64,000 nucleotides of DNA from Chryseobacterium sp. Tr-659 (GCF_011752975.1 NZ_VWWP01000007.1:1-64000), one strand, 5' to 3'. Shown: positions 44,959-53,985, counted from the first letter of the stretch. Notes: a model not told the origin generated them from the letters alone. Program-made: numbers and translations.

Positions 44959-44966
44959 TATATTTG
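44959..44966 (+). promoter_or_regulatory. -7 promoter box
   Basis: TATATTTG matches the TAnnTTTG consensus and lies 28 bp before the ATG at 44995. No well-spaced TTG is present upstream. Confidence 0.5.
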
Positions 44967-44994
44967 TTATCACTTAAAATATAACCTCTAAATC

Positions 44995-45927
44995 ATGAAA
45001 ATTAAATTATTATCTGTGATACTTTTAGGTATCTTTTATTCAACAAACGCACAGGTTGGGATTAATACAAAAAGTCCTTTTGGAGCACTGCATGTTGATG
45101 GAGCTAAAGATAATTCAGCAGCTCCTACCCCGGCTCAACAAGCTAATGATATGTTAGTAACAACTACCGGAGATGTTGGGATAGGAACAATCTCATTAGA
45201 TTCCTCAGCAAAACTTCAAATCAACACAACAAACAAAGGATTATTAATTCCAAGAGTTACTCTTACCGCCCCTAATGACGGAACAACCATTCCCTCGCCC
45301 GCCAAAGGGCTTATTGTTTACAATACCAATATTACCACCAACATGGGAGAAGGTTTCTACACGAACTTAGGTACCTCTGCAGCTCCTTTATGGGTCACTT
45401 ATCAGCAATATGATAAAACAGCATGGAAGTTTGAAAACTTTTATGACAGTGTTGCATCTGCGCCTGTAGATCAGCCGGTAACAGCTGGAACCACTATAAA
45501 CAACCTTGGTTTAGGATTAAGCATAACGGTAACAATACCTGCTTTTAGTCAGGCAAAATTAGTAACCACATACAGCGTTCCTCTTGGAACTACTTCCTCA
45601 AACAATAACCTTAGCGGGTATTATGGAATCCGATTTCTTAAAGACGGAACGGAACTTCCTACAGGGTCAAGAAAATCAACTTTATTTAGCAGTCCTTCTA
45701 ATGCGAGCCCTTCTTCAAGGATGATCTCTATAAGTGCCACAGTAGGTGATACAGTTGTTAATAATACCGCGACTCCTGTGAATGTTACCTATACTCTAAA
45801 TGGATATTTGGAACCTACCGTTGGATCAGATACGATCCGATTCAATATGTGGTCTACTACTGATCCTAACTATAACTGGGGAAGAGGCTATATGTCTGTA
45901 CAGATGTATACAAAAACTACATTATAA
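44995..45927 (+). CDS. Exported beta-rich protein, function unknown
   Basis: 310 residues with a signal peptide ending STNAQ (about residue 19). The start of the mature part (VGINTKSPFGALHVDGA, then GDVGIGT) is the Bacteroidetes tail-fibre-like or stalk motif often seen in exported proteins that describe 'VGIGT' repeats. 'KGLLIPRVTLTAPNDGTTIP' followed by GLIVYNTN is also typical. A C-terminal beta domain (about 140-310) has no motif I know. No T9SS tail or lipobox is seen, so it may be periplasmic or exported by another route. Its own promoter-like box and terminator make it a single-gene unit. Confidence 0.85.
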   Translation: MKIKLLSVILLGIFYSTNAQVGINTKSPFGALHVDGAKDNSAAPTPAQQANDMLVTTTGDVGIGTISLDSSAKLQINTTNKGLLIPRVTLTAPNDGTTIPSPAKGLIVYNTNITTNMGEGFYTNLGTSAAPLWVTYQQYDKTAWKFENFYDSVASAPVDQPVTAGTTINNLGLGLSITVTIPAFSQAKLVTTYSVPLGTTSSNNNLSGYYGIRFLKDGTELPTGSRKSTLFSSPSNASPSSRMISISATVGDTVVNNTATPVNVTYTLNGYLEPTVGSDTIRFNMWSTTDPNYNWGRGYMSVQMYTKTTL

Positions 45928-45973
45928 ATTTCTGTATAACAAAATATACAAAATTTCAGTATATCTTAAATCT

Positions 45974-45994
45974 AAGCTCCTTTTCAAGGGGCTT
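45974..45994 (+). terminator. Hairpin terminator
   Basis: 9-bp stem (AAGCTCCTT with AAGGGGCTT, one G-U pair), 3-nt loop, then T-rich sequence. It ends the gene stopping at 45927. Confidence 0.75.
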
Positions 45995-46163
45995 TTTATT
46001 TATATAATTAAGTTAAGCTCGTTTCTTCTTATTACCGTATATATAAATTTCTCCGACCTTTACATCTGAATTGAAACTCTGAACCAAATTATTTGACATT
46101 CTAAACAAAATCATCCCTGTAAATACCTTGTAATTTTGCTTTAGAAATTTAAAACAATAAAAA

Positions 46164-47177
46164 ATGGAACAGAATCTCAATCCAATGCAACAGCCGCTTC
46201 ATTCAGGTTTCACAACCTATTCAACGGCTCAGGAAGTCATCAAAGGAATCGATCTTAATGGAAAAACAGTGATCATCACCGGGGGTTACGCCGGAATCGG
46301 TCTTGAAACCACAAGAGTTCTAACCTCAGCAGGAGCACATGTGATTATACCCGCCAGAGATATTGAAAAGGCAGGAAAAAATCTTTCAGGAATTAACCAT
46401 TTTGAACTTGAAAAAATGGATCTGATGGATCCTGCATCCATTGAAGCTTTTGCAGAGAGATTTGTTGCTTCAGGCAGAAAGCTGGATCTTCTTATTAATA
46501 ACGCCGGAATTATGTGGGTTCCGCTTCGCAGAGACAGCAGAGGCTTTGAATCTCAGCTGGCTACCAATTACCTTGGTCAGTTTCACCTTACGGCAAAGTT
46601 ATGGCCTGCCCTGAAAAGAGCTAATGGTGCAAGAGTGATAAGTGTCTCTTCATACGGACATCAAATGTCTCCTTTCCATTTTGAAGATCCGAATTTTGAA
46701 AAACGAGATTATGAAACCCTCTCCGGATACGGCCAATCCAAAACAGCATGTAATTTATTTGCCGTGGCTCTTGACGAAAGAGGAAAAGACTTTGATATCC
46801 GAGCGTATTCTCTTCATCCGGGTTCTGTTTATGGTACAGATCTGGGCAGAGAAGAACCTATTGAGCTTTTTAAACAAATGGGAACTCATGATGAGAACGG
46901 AAATATCAAACCTGAAGTGGAAGCAAAATTAAAAACAGTTCCACAGGGTGCGGCTACTACGGTATGGTGCTCTGTAAGCCCTCAGCTCGATGGAATGGGT
47001 GGTGTATATTGTGAGAACTGTGACATTGCAGAAATTGACCGGGGACAAATTGAGCACAGATTTGATGAACCGGCAAGCATACGCGGGGTACAGCCTTATT
47101 CAATTGATAGAGAAAATGCTGAAAAATTATGGAAATTAAGCGAAGAAATGCTGGAGTTCCGTTTTGATGCAAAATAA
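46164..47177 (+). CDS. Short-chain dehydrogenase/reductase
   Basis: 337 residues of the SDR family. NAD(P)-binding T39-G-G-Y-A-G-I-G46, structural NNAG (112-115), catalytic Ser162 or Ser163 in VSSYGH, and Tyr189/Lys193 in YGQSK are all present, so an active enzyme is expected. Length and the extended N-terminus resemble the retinol-dehydrogenase/WW-domain-oxidoreductase-like bacterial branch. The physiological substrate is unknown. An AraC-type regulator starts just after its stop on the same strand and may respond to the substrate or control this gene. A TAATTTTG box lies upstream in the leader. Confidence 0.93.
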   Translation: MEQNLNPMQQPLHSGFTTYSTAQEVIKGIDLNGKTVIITGGYAGIGLETTRVLTSAGAHVIIPARDIEKAGKNLSGINHFELEKMDLMDPASIEAFAERFVASGRKLDLLINNAGIMWVPLRRDSRGFESQLATNYLGQFHLTAKLWPALKRANGARVISVSSYGHQMSPFHFEDPNFEKRDYETLSGYGQSKTACNLFAVALDERGKDFDIRAYSLHPGSVYGTDLGREEPIELFKQMGTHDENGNIKPEVEAKLKTVPQGAATTVWCSVSPQLDGMGGVYCENCDIAEIDRGQIEHRFDEPASIRGVQPYSIDRENAEKLWKLSEEMLEFRFDAK

Positions 47178-47190
47178 TTTCTTTTTTAAA

Positions 47191-47198
47191 TACATTTG
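47191..47198 (+). promoter_or_regulatory. -7 promoter box of the AraC-type gene
   Basis: TACATTTG, a full match to TAnnTTTG, lies 20 bp before the ATG at 47218 and after the SDR stop. It indicates the regulator has its own promoter and supports ATG 47218 over an in-frame ATG at 47164 that overlaps the SDR gene. A -33 element is not clear. Confidence 0.5.
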
Positions 47199-47217
47199 TA
47201 ATTACAAACTACTGACA

Positions 47218-48024
47218 ATGGATTTCCAGCTTCAATACCTAACACCGGATATCAAGCTTTCGAGCTATGATGACAAACTTTTCAAGACGGAAACAGTCTT
47301 TGAATATCATATGCTGGTATGGTTCATCTCTGGAGAAACTAAAATCATTCAGGCTGATAAAACCTATATCTTCAAAGCCGGAGATATCTTCCTGATTCCC
47401 AGAAACCACATTGCCACCATCATTAATTATCCGAAAGACGGCCTTCCGCATCAGGCAGTGGTTATGCACCTCACTACAGAACGACTGAAACAATTTTATG
47501 CTTCTGTTGATAACCAGCAGAAAACTATTTGTACGGAATCCAATATCCATCGTTTCAGCAATCATCCTCTTCTGAAAAGCTGTCTGGCATCTCTCATCCC
47601 TTATTTTGAAATTGAAGGACCGCTCCCTGAGAATATTGCTCATTTAAAAATTACAGAAGCTATTAGTATTTTAAGAGAGATTGACAGAAATATCGATTCC
47701 GTACTGGCTGATTTTGATGAACCGGGAAAGGTTGATCTGATCAACTTTATGGAAAAAAATTATATGTTTAATATGCCTTTAGAAAGATTCGGATATCTTA
47801 CAGGAAGGAGTTTATCAACTTTCAACCGGGATTTCAGAAAAATTTTCCAAACTACGCCGCAACGATGGCTTACTCATAAACGGCTGGAACTGGCTTATTA
47901 TCATTTATCTGAAAAGAATAAAAAGCCTTCTGATGTTTTTCTGGAAGTCGGTTTTGAAGACCTCTCTCATTTTTCACATGCTTTTAAAAAACAGTATGGC
48001 TTTGCGCCGTCTCTGGCAAGATAA
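47218..48024 (+). CDS. AraC-family transcriptional regulator
   Basis: 268 residues from ATG 47218. The ORF could start at 47164, but the extra 18 residues (MMQNNFFFKYICNY..) overlap the SDR stop and have no family match. The N-terminal half is a cupin-like sensor (about 15-95, 'TYIFKAGDIFLIPRNH'). The C-terminal half (about 165-268) carries the two AraC helix-turn-helix units ('NMPLERFGYLTGRSLSTFN' and 'VFLEVGFEDLSHFSHAFKK'). It should bind DNA in the cytoplasm. The adjacent SDR gene is the obvious candidate target. A bidirectional terminator follows at 48031-48063. Confidence 0.94.
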   Translation: MDFQLQYLTPDIKLSSYDDKLFKTETVFEYHMLVWFISGETKIIQADKTYIFKAGDIFLIPRNHIATIINYPKDGLPHQAVVMHLTTERLKQFYASVDNQQKTICTESNIHRFSNHPLLKSCLASLIPYFEIEGPLPENIAHLKITEAISILREIDRNIDSVLADFDEPGKVDLINFMEKNYMFNMPLERFGYLTGRSLSTFNRDFRKIFQTTPQRWLTHKRLELAYYHLSEKNKKPSDVFLEVGFEDLSHFSHAFKKQYGFAPSLAR

Positions 48025-48030
48025 AAAACA

Positions 48031-48063
48031 AATAATCCGTATCAGATTTTGATACGGATTATT
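48031..48063. terminator. Bidirectional hairpin terminator
   Basis: Perfect 14-bp arms (AATAATCCGTATCA and complement) around a 5-nt loop, between convergent genes ending at 48024 (+) and 48070 (-). Confidence 0.9.
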
Positions 48064-48069
48064 TTATAA

Positions 48070-48504
48070 TTAAGCGATAAATACACCTGACTTAAAATAG
48101 ATGAATAAAACTACCGAAGTCATCAGTAATATTGTTGAAATACTGAAAAGAAGCAGCTTGAAAAGGTTTTTAAAATAATACAACTCCATAACGGACAAAA
48201 CAAAAAATAACAAACCTGAAATTCCTGTTCCTATTAAAGAAGCTACAATTAATGTCTGTGTATAATTTTCTGACGGCAAAGGATCTTTAAAAACAATAGA
48301 CAGCAAGACAGCCGCTGCTGCAATGAACCCTGCACTTATCTTTTCAGTAAAATATCTGGATCTTTTAGATACTTTTTTCTGGGGTTTCTCATCATAATTC
48401 AAACTCTTTCTGTCAGATTTTGAACGCGATGTCCCAGAGCCTGAAGTAACCAGCTCCACTACGTCAATGATTGCATCAAATACATCAAAAAAATTCCAGG
48501 ACAT
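48070..48504 (-). CDS. Small integral membrane protein, function unknown
   Basis: 144 residues. A polar N-terminal part (about 1-52, Ser/Lys-rich, 'GSGTSRSKSDRKS') is followed by three membrane helices (about 57-70, 83-105, 113-138). No motif is recognised. It starts 14 bp after the THUMP methyltransferase stop on the same strand and is probably cotranscribed, but a functional link is not suggested by the sequence. Confidence 0.8.
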   Translation of the reverse strand: MSWNFFDVFDAIIDVVELVTSGSGTSRSKSDRKSLNYDEKPQKKVSKRSRYFTEKISAGFIAAAAVLLSIVFKDPLPSENYTQTLIVASLIGTGISGLLFFVLSVMELYYFKNLFKLLLFSISTILLMTSVVLFIYFKSGVFIA

Positions 48505-48518
48505 ATTTTTGTAAATGG

Positions 48519-49685
48519 CTATTTATTATCTTCCAGTTTATGTACTTTTTTCGTTCCTTCATACATTTCGTACTGTAAAAATCTTGTTTCCAGTTTTCCG
48601 TTGAAAAGCTTGATCTTTCTCGAAGGACGTAAACCTATTTTCTTCACAGCCTCAAGGTCTGAAGAGATCAGCCATGCTAATGTGTTAGGATAGTTTGTTT
48701 TAAAGGTATCTCCTATCTTTTTGTAGAAATCATCATCATTAATAGAGATTCTCTCATCATACGGCGGGTTGAATACCATTAATAAAGGGAAAAGTTCTTT
48801 TTTAGAATCAAAGAAATTCTGTTTTTTAATTTCAATAACATCCTCCATTTCTGCTGCTTCTACATTCATTCTGGCAGCATTAAGCATTCTGGCATCAATA
48901 TCGTATCCTACGATTTTCCCGTCAAATTGTCGAACTCTGTTCACTCTGAATTCTTTAATTTTTGAAAACAGTTCCGCATCATAGTTTTTCCAGTTCTGGA
49001 ATCCGAATCTTTTTCTGAATATTTGGGCCGGAAGATCCATAGCAATCATAGCCGCTTCAATCAGCAATGTTCCTGAACCACACATCGGATCAAGGAAATT
49101 CCCTTTTCCATCCCATCCTGCCAGCTGAAGCATTCCGCTCGCCAAAACTTCATTGATAGGAGCTTCTCCCTGCTCTCTTCTATAGCCTCTTTTAAACAAA
49201 GGATCACCTGAAGAATCCATTGAAATCATCACCAGTTCCCTATCTATATGAAGATGGAATTTGATATCCGGGTTTCTGGTTTCCACATTCGGACGTCTTT
49301 TGAATTTCTCCTGGAAATAATCAACAATTGCATCTTTCATTTTTAACGTTACAAACTGAGAATGCTTGAACGTTTCAGAATTAACCGTTGCATCAATAGA
49401 AAAAGATTGCTCAACATCCATAAATTCCGCCCAGTCAAATTTGAATAGTCTATCATAAAACTGATGCTGATTGAAAGCTTTGAACTGATGAATCGGAACC
49501 AGAATTTTCAATGCCGTTCTTGCAGAGTAATTAATTTTATAAAGGAAACCAAGATCCCCCTCACAATTTACTGCTCTGTTTTTGATTTCAACCTTTCTTC
49601 CGCCCAGCTTTTTAATTTCTTCTGCCAGAATCTGCTCCAATCCGAAGAATGTTTTTATCTGTATTTGTAGATTTTCTATGTCCAT
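48519..49685 (-). CDS. THUMP-domain RNA guanine-N2 methyltransferase (RlmL/TrmN-like)
   Basis: 388 residues. An N-terminal THUMP RNA-binding domain (about 40-155) is followed by a UPF0020-type Rossmann methyltransferase: DPMCGSGTLLIEAAM near residue 200 binds S-adenosylmethionine, and the catalytic N-P-P-Y motif is in 'VFNPPYDERI' near residue 305. Family enzymes make N2-methylguanosine in 23S rRNA (RlmL N-terminal half) or tRNA. Length matches the single-domain version lacking the RlmK half. It acts in the cytoplasm. A small membrane-protein gene follows 14 bp downstream. Confidence 0.93.
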   Translation of the reverse strand: MDIENLQIQIKTFFGLEQILAEEIKKLGGRKVEIKNRAVNCEGDLGFLYKINYSARTALKILVPIHQFKAFNQHQFYDRLFKFDWAEFMDVEQSFSIDATVNSETFKHSQFVTLKMKDAIVDYFQEKFKRRPNVETRNPDIKFHLHIDRELVMISMDSSGDPLFKRGYRREQGEAPINEVLASGMLQLAGWDGKGNFLDPMCGSGTLLIEAAMIAMDLPAQIFRKRFGFQNWKNYDAELFSKIKEFRVNRVRQFDGKIVGYDIDARMLNAARMNVEAAEMEDVIEIKKQNFFDSKKELFPLLMVFNPPYDERISINDDDFYKKIGDTFKTNYPNTLAWLISSDLEAVKKIGLRPSRKIKLFNGKLETRFLQYEMYEGTKKVHKLEDNK

Positions 49686-49810
49686 AATATAAATTTTAAA
49701 GGTTTAAAGCATTAGTAATTAAACAATTACCTATTCAACATCCCTTCTTATTGAATTTTTCAATTTCTTAATGTTATAAAATACTTTGCTTTTAACCGCA
49801 CAAATTTAGT

Positions 49811-49818
49811 TATTTTTG
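49811..49818 (+). promoter_or_regulatory. -7 promoter box, near-leaderless gene
   Basis: TATTTTTG, a full TAnnTTTG match, with TTTG at 49785-49788 as possible -33 element (22-nt spacer). It ends only 4 bp before the ATG at 49823, so the transcript may begin at or beside the start codon. Confidence 0.5.
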
Positions 49819-49822
49819 CATT

Positions 49823-50548
49823 ATGGAATGGTTTGAATCTTGGTTTGATACCCCTTATTATCATTTACTTTATAGCAACAGAGACTATACTGAAGCTGAA
49901 AACTTCATCACAAAGCTTACTGCGGATCTCCAGCTTCCGCCACAATCCAAAATCATAGATCTTGCCTGTGGTAAAGGAAGACACTCCGTTTTTCTTAATA
50001 AATTAGGATATGATGTTTTGGGACTTGACCTTTCAAGACAAAGTATTGAATCTGATAAACAATATGAAAATCAAACATTAATTTTTGAGGTTCACGACAT
50101 GAGAAACCCGATTGATGCAGATCCTATGGACGCTGTCTTCAATCTATTTACAAGCTTCGGGTATTTCGATAATGAAAACGACGACAAAAAGGTATTTAAA
50201 TCTGTTTACAACGTTCTGAAGCCCGGGGGATATTTCGTTCTGGATTATCTGAATGAAGAATTTGTAAGAAATACTATCGTTCCTGAAACGATAATTACCC
50301 GTGGTGATATAGATTTTAAAATCCTGAAAAAGATTGAAGGGAGACATATCATCAAAGACATCCGTTTTGAAGCAAATGGTAAACCTTTTCATTTCTTTGA
50401 AAAAGTAAAGCTTCACACTTTGGAAGCCATTCATGCGTATGCCTCTGAATGCGGTTTCGAGAGGATAAAAATCTGGGGAGATTATCAGCTTAATGAGTTT
50501 AACAAAGAGAATTCCCCACGTTGCATCAATTTATTTAAGAAAAACTAA
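49823..50548 (+). CDS. Class I SAM-dependent methyltransferase
   Basis: 241 residues. Motif I IIDLACGKGRHSVFLNKLG (about 44-62) binds S-adenosylmethionine, followed by VLGLDLS (motif II) and 'DAVFNLFTSFGYF' (post-motif). The N-terminus 'MEWFESWFDTPYYHLLYSNR' is typical of a conserved Bacteroidetes methyltransferase group. Substrate unknown; the aromatic C-terminal half would form the acceptor pocket. The stop overlaps the start of the ZIP transporter gene (TAATG type, 1 bp), so the two are translationally coupled. A near-leaderless promoter is suggested at 49811-49818. Confidence 0.92.
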   Translation: MEWFESWFDTPYYHLLYSNRDYTEAENFITKLTADLQLPPQSKIIDLACGKGRHSVFLNKLGYDVLGLDLSRQSIESDKQYENQTLIFEVHDMRNPIDADPMDAVFNLFTSFGYFDNENDDKKVFKSVYNVLKPGGYFVLDYLNEEFVRNTIVPETIITRGDIDFKILKKIEGRHIIKDIRFEANGKPFHFFEKVKLHTLEAIHAYASECGFERIKIWGDYQLNEFNKENSPRCINLFKKN

Positions 50549-51270
50549 TGATAACAGTACTTTTACTGATTTTAAGTGTGATCACAGGAGTATTTCTGGG
50601 AAAATATTTTGGTAAAAAAGAAAAGCTTGCCAAAAATCTGCTGATATTAAGTGCCGGTTTTCTGATTACAATCTGTCTCAATGAAGTTTTCCCGCAGGTT
50701 TATACTTCTGCCCAAGCCAGTAATCTTGGGATATTCGTGATTGGCGGAGTTCTTCTCCAGATGATCCTGGAAGCTCTTACCAAAGGTTTTGAACATGGTC
50801 ATTTTCATCACCATAATGATCATAATATTCTTCCTGCTGCTTTAATGGTAGGGTTATTCATTCATGCTTTTATTGAAGGAATTCCTTTGGCTAATGAAAA
50901 GCACGCGCTGTCTCCGTATCTTTTGGGAATTGTTTTCCACAATCTTCCTATTTCATTTATTCTGGGAGCATTTTTATTCAATAGAAAAGGAGAATCCAAA
51001 AGTTCATCATCTTACCCTTCAATTCTGATTGTAGCTCTGTTTGCTTTAGCTTCTCCAATGGGAATGCTGCTGGGAAATTATTTCGACCCCAATCTTCAGC
51101 CTTATTTCCTGGCTGTTGTAGGTGGAATTTTCCTTCACATCTCATCTGTAATCATTTTTGAAAGCAATAAGAATCATAATATCGACTGGGTTAAAATAGG
51201 ACTGGTTGTTTTGGGAGTTTCACTGGCTCTGGTCATGCATCTCTTCCATCAACATCCTGTTGCCAGCTAA
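50548..51270 (+). CDS. ZIP-family metal transporter
   Basis: 240 residues with about seven or eight membrane helices. The variable cytoplasmic loop is His-rich (HGHFHHHNDHN, about 90-100). The metal-path motifs HAFIEGIPLA (TM4) and FHNLPISFILG (TM5) match the ZIP consensus. Expected to move Zn2+ or another divalent cation into the cytoplasm. It overlaps the methyltransferase stop by 1 bp. Metal preference and regulation are not visible in the shared promoter. Confidence 0.94.
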   Translation: MITVLLLILSVITGVFLGKYFGKKEKLAKNLLILSAGFLITICLNEVFPQVYTSAQASNLGIFVIGGVLLQMILEALTKGFEHGHFHHHNDHNILPAALMVGLFIHAFIEGIPLANEKHALSPYLLGIVFHNLPISFILGAFLFNRKGESKSSSSYPSILIVALFALASPMGMLLGNYFDPNLQPYFLAVVGGIFLHISSVIIFESNKNHNIDWVKIGLVVLGVSLALVMHLFHQHPVAS

Positions 51271-51288
51271 TTATCCATTAAAAATAAA

Positions 51289-51312
51289 AAAGCTCCGAAA
51301 ATTCGGAGCTTT
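51289..51312. terminator. Bidirectional hairpin terminator
   Basis: Perfect 11-bp arms (AAAGCTCCGAA and complement) with a 2-nt minimal loop, between convergent genes ending at 51270 (+) and 51342 (-). Confidence 0.9.
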
Positions 51313-51341
51313 CATTTTATAATCTTTCTATTACTTAACGT

Positions 51342-52751
51342 TTAGAATTTCCATCCTACGGTAAGAAAGAAATTATTTCTGTTGTTCTTCACTTCACTTA
51401 CAGCATAAGAATCACTCTCGAATATCTTGTTATATGAATAATAAGAAGAATCAAAGTTATCACCCATATATCCTCTCATAAAAGGATTGCTGTATTTAGA
51501 TGAAATATTTTGATATGATGCATCAATATAGAATGCCTTGAAATCATACCCAATACCGAATGAAAGTGTATTTCTGTCACTTAACATCAAATTGCTGTAA
51601 GATTGATCTCCTACGCTGCCAGCATCATTAAATCTACTGATCGTAAGAGCATCCAAAGGACTTGACTGGTAAGCATAACCTCCTCTCAATCTGAATTGCT
51701 GTACTCTATACTCAGCTCCTACTCTTACTTCAGACAGATTCTTGTAATTTTCCTTAAAGAAATCATTCAATTCTCTTTCTGCCGGTCCGTATACTTTATA
51801 ATCAGGTTTTGTAAGCCCTAGCGTATAATCTACGTTTAATGAGAAATTCTTGCTCGCCACAAATGCAGCACTCACTGTTGCTTTAAGCGGAGAAGTAAAT
51901 TTTCTATTTTCAGCTGCTACATCATCGCCGTAAGTAGGATCATTGTAGAAATTGTAATTTCTGTCAATAGTCCAGAACGTAGGAGTTTCAAGGGAAGCCC
52001 CCACTCTGAAATTAGGACTAAGCTTTCCAATTACCCCTAATGAAGCTGAAAAACCAGAAGATCTTTCCGAATAAGGCGTATCCTGCTTGCTGAATAATTC
52101 CGTAGAACCATTAGCAAGGTTGCGGTATCCTAAAGTGTCATACTGATCTACTGAAGCACTGAAAAAGTTTAATCCTGCTCCCACATAAAAACTGTGGTTA
52201 TAGTTGGCACCTACCCCAAAGCTCATCTTTGACAAGTTTCCATACCTTTCGTAAGTATGACCTGCAAGAGAAGCATCTTTGGTTACATCATCCTTATCAA
52301 AGGCATAGACTATATTACTATTCCCAGGAGACTGTACTACATTATCAAGAGATTGATTTGAGAAATTGATCCCGATATTAATAAACTTCCATCCGGTTTC
52401 TGTCATTAACGGAAAAGCAATTATTCCTCCTGCATTTCCAAGATCTCCCTTGGTTTTGCTATAGTCTATTGTAGATCCAGCCCAAGAGCTGCTGTTTTTA
52501 TTTCCTAAAATAGATAAAGTTCCTGAAACCTCTCCTGAAATAGCAACTCCTAAACCTGCAGGGTTGGTAAGTAACGAGTTGGCATCACCACCCAAAGCCC
52601 CGTTAGAACCAGCCATCGCATTAAATTTGGCCGATCCTACCATAGGAGTACTTGAGTAAACATCCACGGTATTTCTTATGATAGAAACATCCTGAGCCTG
52701 CGCAAAAAATGCCGCAGAAATACTCATTATTACTAAAGATTTTTTTAACAT
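51342..52751 (-). CDS. Outer-membrane beta-barrel protein (FadL/OMPP1 type)
   Basis: 469 residues with signal peptide MLKKSLVIMSISAAFFAQAQ. The start of the mature protein (MVGSAKFNAMAGSNGALGG followed by DANSLLTNPAGL) is the hatch-like signature of the Bacteroidetes FadL/OMPP1 group. Alternating amphipathic strands and a final aromatic residue (FFLTVGWKF) indicate an outer-membrane barrel. Role inferred: uptake of hydrophobic compounds such as fatty acids. It lies 29 bp downstream of the Gly/Trp-rich lipoprotein gene on the same strand and may share its transcript. Confidence 0.9.
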   Translation of the reverse strand: MLKKSLVIMSISAAFFAQAQDVSIIRNTVDVYSSTPMVGSAKFNAMAGSNGALGGDANSLLTNPAGLGVAISGEVSGTLSILGNKNSSSWAGSTIDYSKTKGDLGNAGGIIAFPLMTETGWKFINIGINFSNQSLDNVVQSPGNSNIVYAFDKDDVTKDASLAGHTYERYGNLSKMSFGVGANYNHSFYVGAGLNFFSASVDQYDTLGYRNLANGSTELFSKQDTPYSERSSGFSASLGVIGKLSPNFRVGASLETPTFWTIDRNYNFYNDPTYGDDVAAENRKFTSPLKATVSAAFVASKNFSLNVDYTLGLTKPDYKVYGPAERELNDFFKENYKNLSEVRVGAEYRVQQFRLRGGYAYQSSPLDALTISRFNDAGSVGDQSYSNLMLSDRNTLSFGIGYDFKAFYIDASYQNISSKYSNPFMRGYMGDNFDSSYYSYNKIFESDSYAVSEVKNNRNNFFLTVGWKF

Positions 52752-52780
52752 TATTTTTTTATAGTTTATTTATTTGAAAA

Positions 52781-53890
52781 TTATCTGAAGCCGCCTCTAC
52801 CGCCGCCGCCTGATCTCATACCACCTCCGCCACCGGAACCGCCTCTGAAGCCTCCGCCTCCACCGGAATTAAAACCTCCACTGGATCTGAAACCTCCTGA
52901 ATCATTAGATCTGAAACCTCCGTTATTATATCTTGGCTGAGAATCATAATTAGGTCTTGTCTGAGGAGCTGAATTACGGAATCCACCGTTAGATTGTGAA
53001 TTTCTGAATCCTCCGGAATTACTGTTTCTGAATCCTCCGGAATCTCCCTGTTGTCTGAAACCACCGTTACTGTTTCTAAATCCACCATTAGAGTTAGCAT
53101 CTCTGAAGCCTCCGTTGGTTGTATTTCTGAAACCTCCGTTACCATTGTTGTTTCTGAATCCAGAATTCGCTGTATTGGTTCTATAGACCGCGTTGGCAAC
53201 ACCCGTATTCTGGAATCCGCCACCGCTTACGCCGCTTCTTCTGTATACAGGTCTGTTATAATAACCACCGCCCCAGTAGCCGCCACCGTATCCCCAATAA
53301 GGGTTTCCGTAGTAACCGCCCCAGAATGGGTCATAATATCCTCCCCAATAAGGAGAATAGCCCCAAGGACTTCCCCATCCGAAAGAGCCTCCCCAGCCCC
53401 AGCCGAATGATCCGCCCCAACCCCAGGACAAGCTTGCACCCCAGCCCCAGCCACGGTTCCAGCCCCAATACGGACTATAACCTCCGTACCAGCCCCAAGG
53501 AGATCCCCATCCCCAGGAATTGTCATAATAGTTGGTTTGTGAACCTGCATACATCCCCCAATCCGAGTCTGTAGCATTAGTATTCCAATTGGCATTGGTA
53601 CCACTCCAGTCATTATATTTGTTTTGTTGCTCCCTAGAATTCGCTTCTGCATTCTGAATCACATTGGAATCCTGGTAATAGTCGTAGTATTCTCCGACTC
53701 TGTTTCCGCTACCATTAATGATAACTCCTTCCGGTAGCGTATCCTTGTTAGGGTCATAATATACCCCATCTGTCTCGCTATACCCTCCCATCTGAGCACC
53801 ACAAGACACAAGCAATAATCCGCCTGATATCGCTAGAATCCCTTTGGATCTTAGCAGACCAAGCAAATTTTTATGTATATTTCTTTTCAT
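52781..53890 (-). CDS. Gly/Trp/Tyr-rich low-complexity lipoprotein
   Basis: 369 residues. The lipoprotein signal ends at Cys30 (GGLLLVSC). Residues about 35-120 are ordinary polar sequence. About 120-215 is an aromatic Gly/Trp/Tyr/Ser tract (repeats such as WGWGGSFGWG and 'SPYWGGYYD'). About 215-369 is built from GGFRN/GGFRSS-type repeats, at least ten copies, ending in Gly/Arg-rich 'GGGRGGFR'. The mature chain is therefore mostly disordered and aromatic/cationic, on the cell envelope. It may be adhesive or interact with polysaccharide, but no function is known to me. Repetition makes it prone to length variation. Divergent from proS. The label 'prolyl-tRNA synthetase', if met, would be a carry-over from that neighbour. 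Confidence 0.88.
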   Translation of the reverse strand: MKRNIHKNLLGLLRSKGILAISGGLLLVSCGAQMGGYSETDGVYYDPNKDTLPEGVIINGSGNRVGEYYDYYQDSNVIQNAEANSREQQNKYNDWSGTNANWNTNATDSDWGMYAGSQTNYYDNSWGWGSPWGWYGGYSPYWGWNRGWGWGASLSWGWGGSFGWGWGGSFGWGSPWGYSPYWGGYYDPFWGGYYGNPYWGYGGGYWGGGYYNRPVYRRSGVSGGGFQNTGVANAVYRTNTANSGFRNNNGNGGFRNTTNGGFRDANSNGGFRNSNGGFRQQGDSGGFRNSNSGGFRNSQSNGGFRNSAPQTRPNYDSQPRYNNGGFRSNDSGGFRSSGGFNSGGGGGFRGGSGGGGGMRSGGGGRGGFR

Positions 53891-53960
53891 GATAACGTAA
53901 AAATTTTTAATTTAAATTATATTTGCAATCTGTACCAAAAATGTACCAAAATACTGGTTA

Positions 53961-53985
53961 AAAAATCTATCAAAAATAGATTTTT
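53961..53985 (+). promoter_or_regulatory. Hairpin in the proS leader region
   Basis: Perfect 10-bp arms (AAAAATCTAT and complement), 5-nt loop, with T-rich sequence after it on the plus strand. It sits 50 bp before the proS ATG in a divergent spacer. It could be a terminator for an upstream-directed transcript or an attenuator-like leader hairpin. A direct repeat TGTACCAAAA lies just before it. Confidence 0.4.

Noticed and set aside
53051..53652. Several open frames overlapping the Gly/Trp-rich lipoprotein on both strands
   Set aside because: Repetitive GC-richer DNA keeps other frames open; only the lipoprotein frame has a signal peptide and a sensible start.
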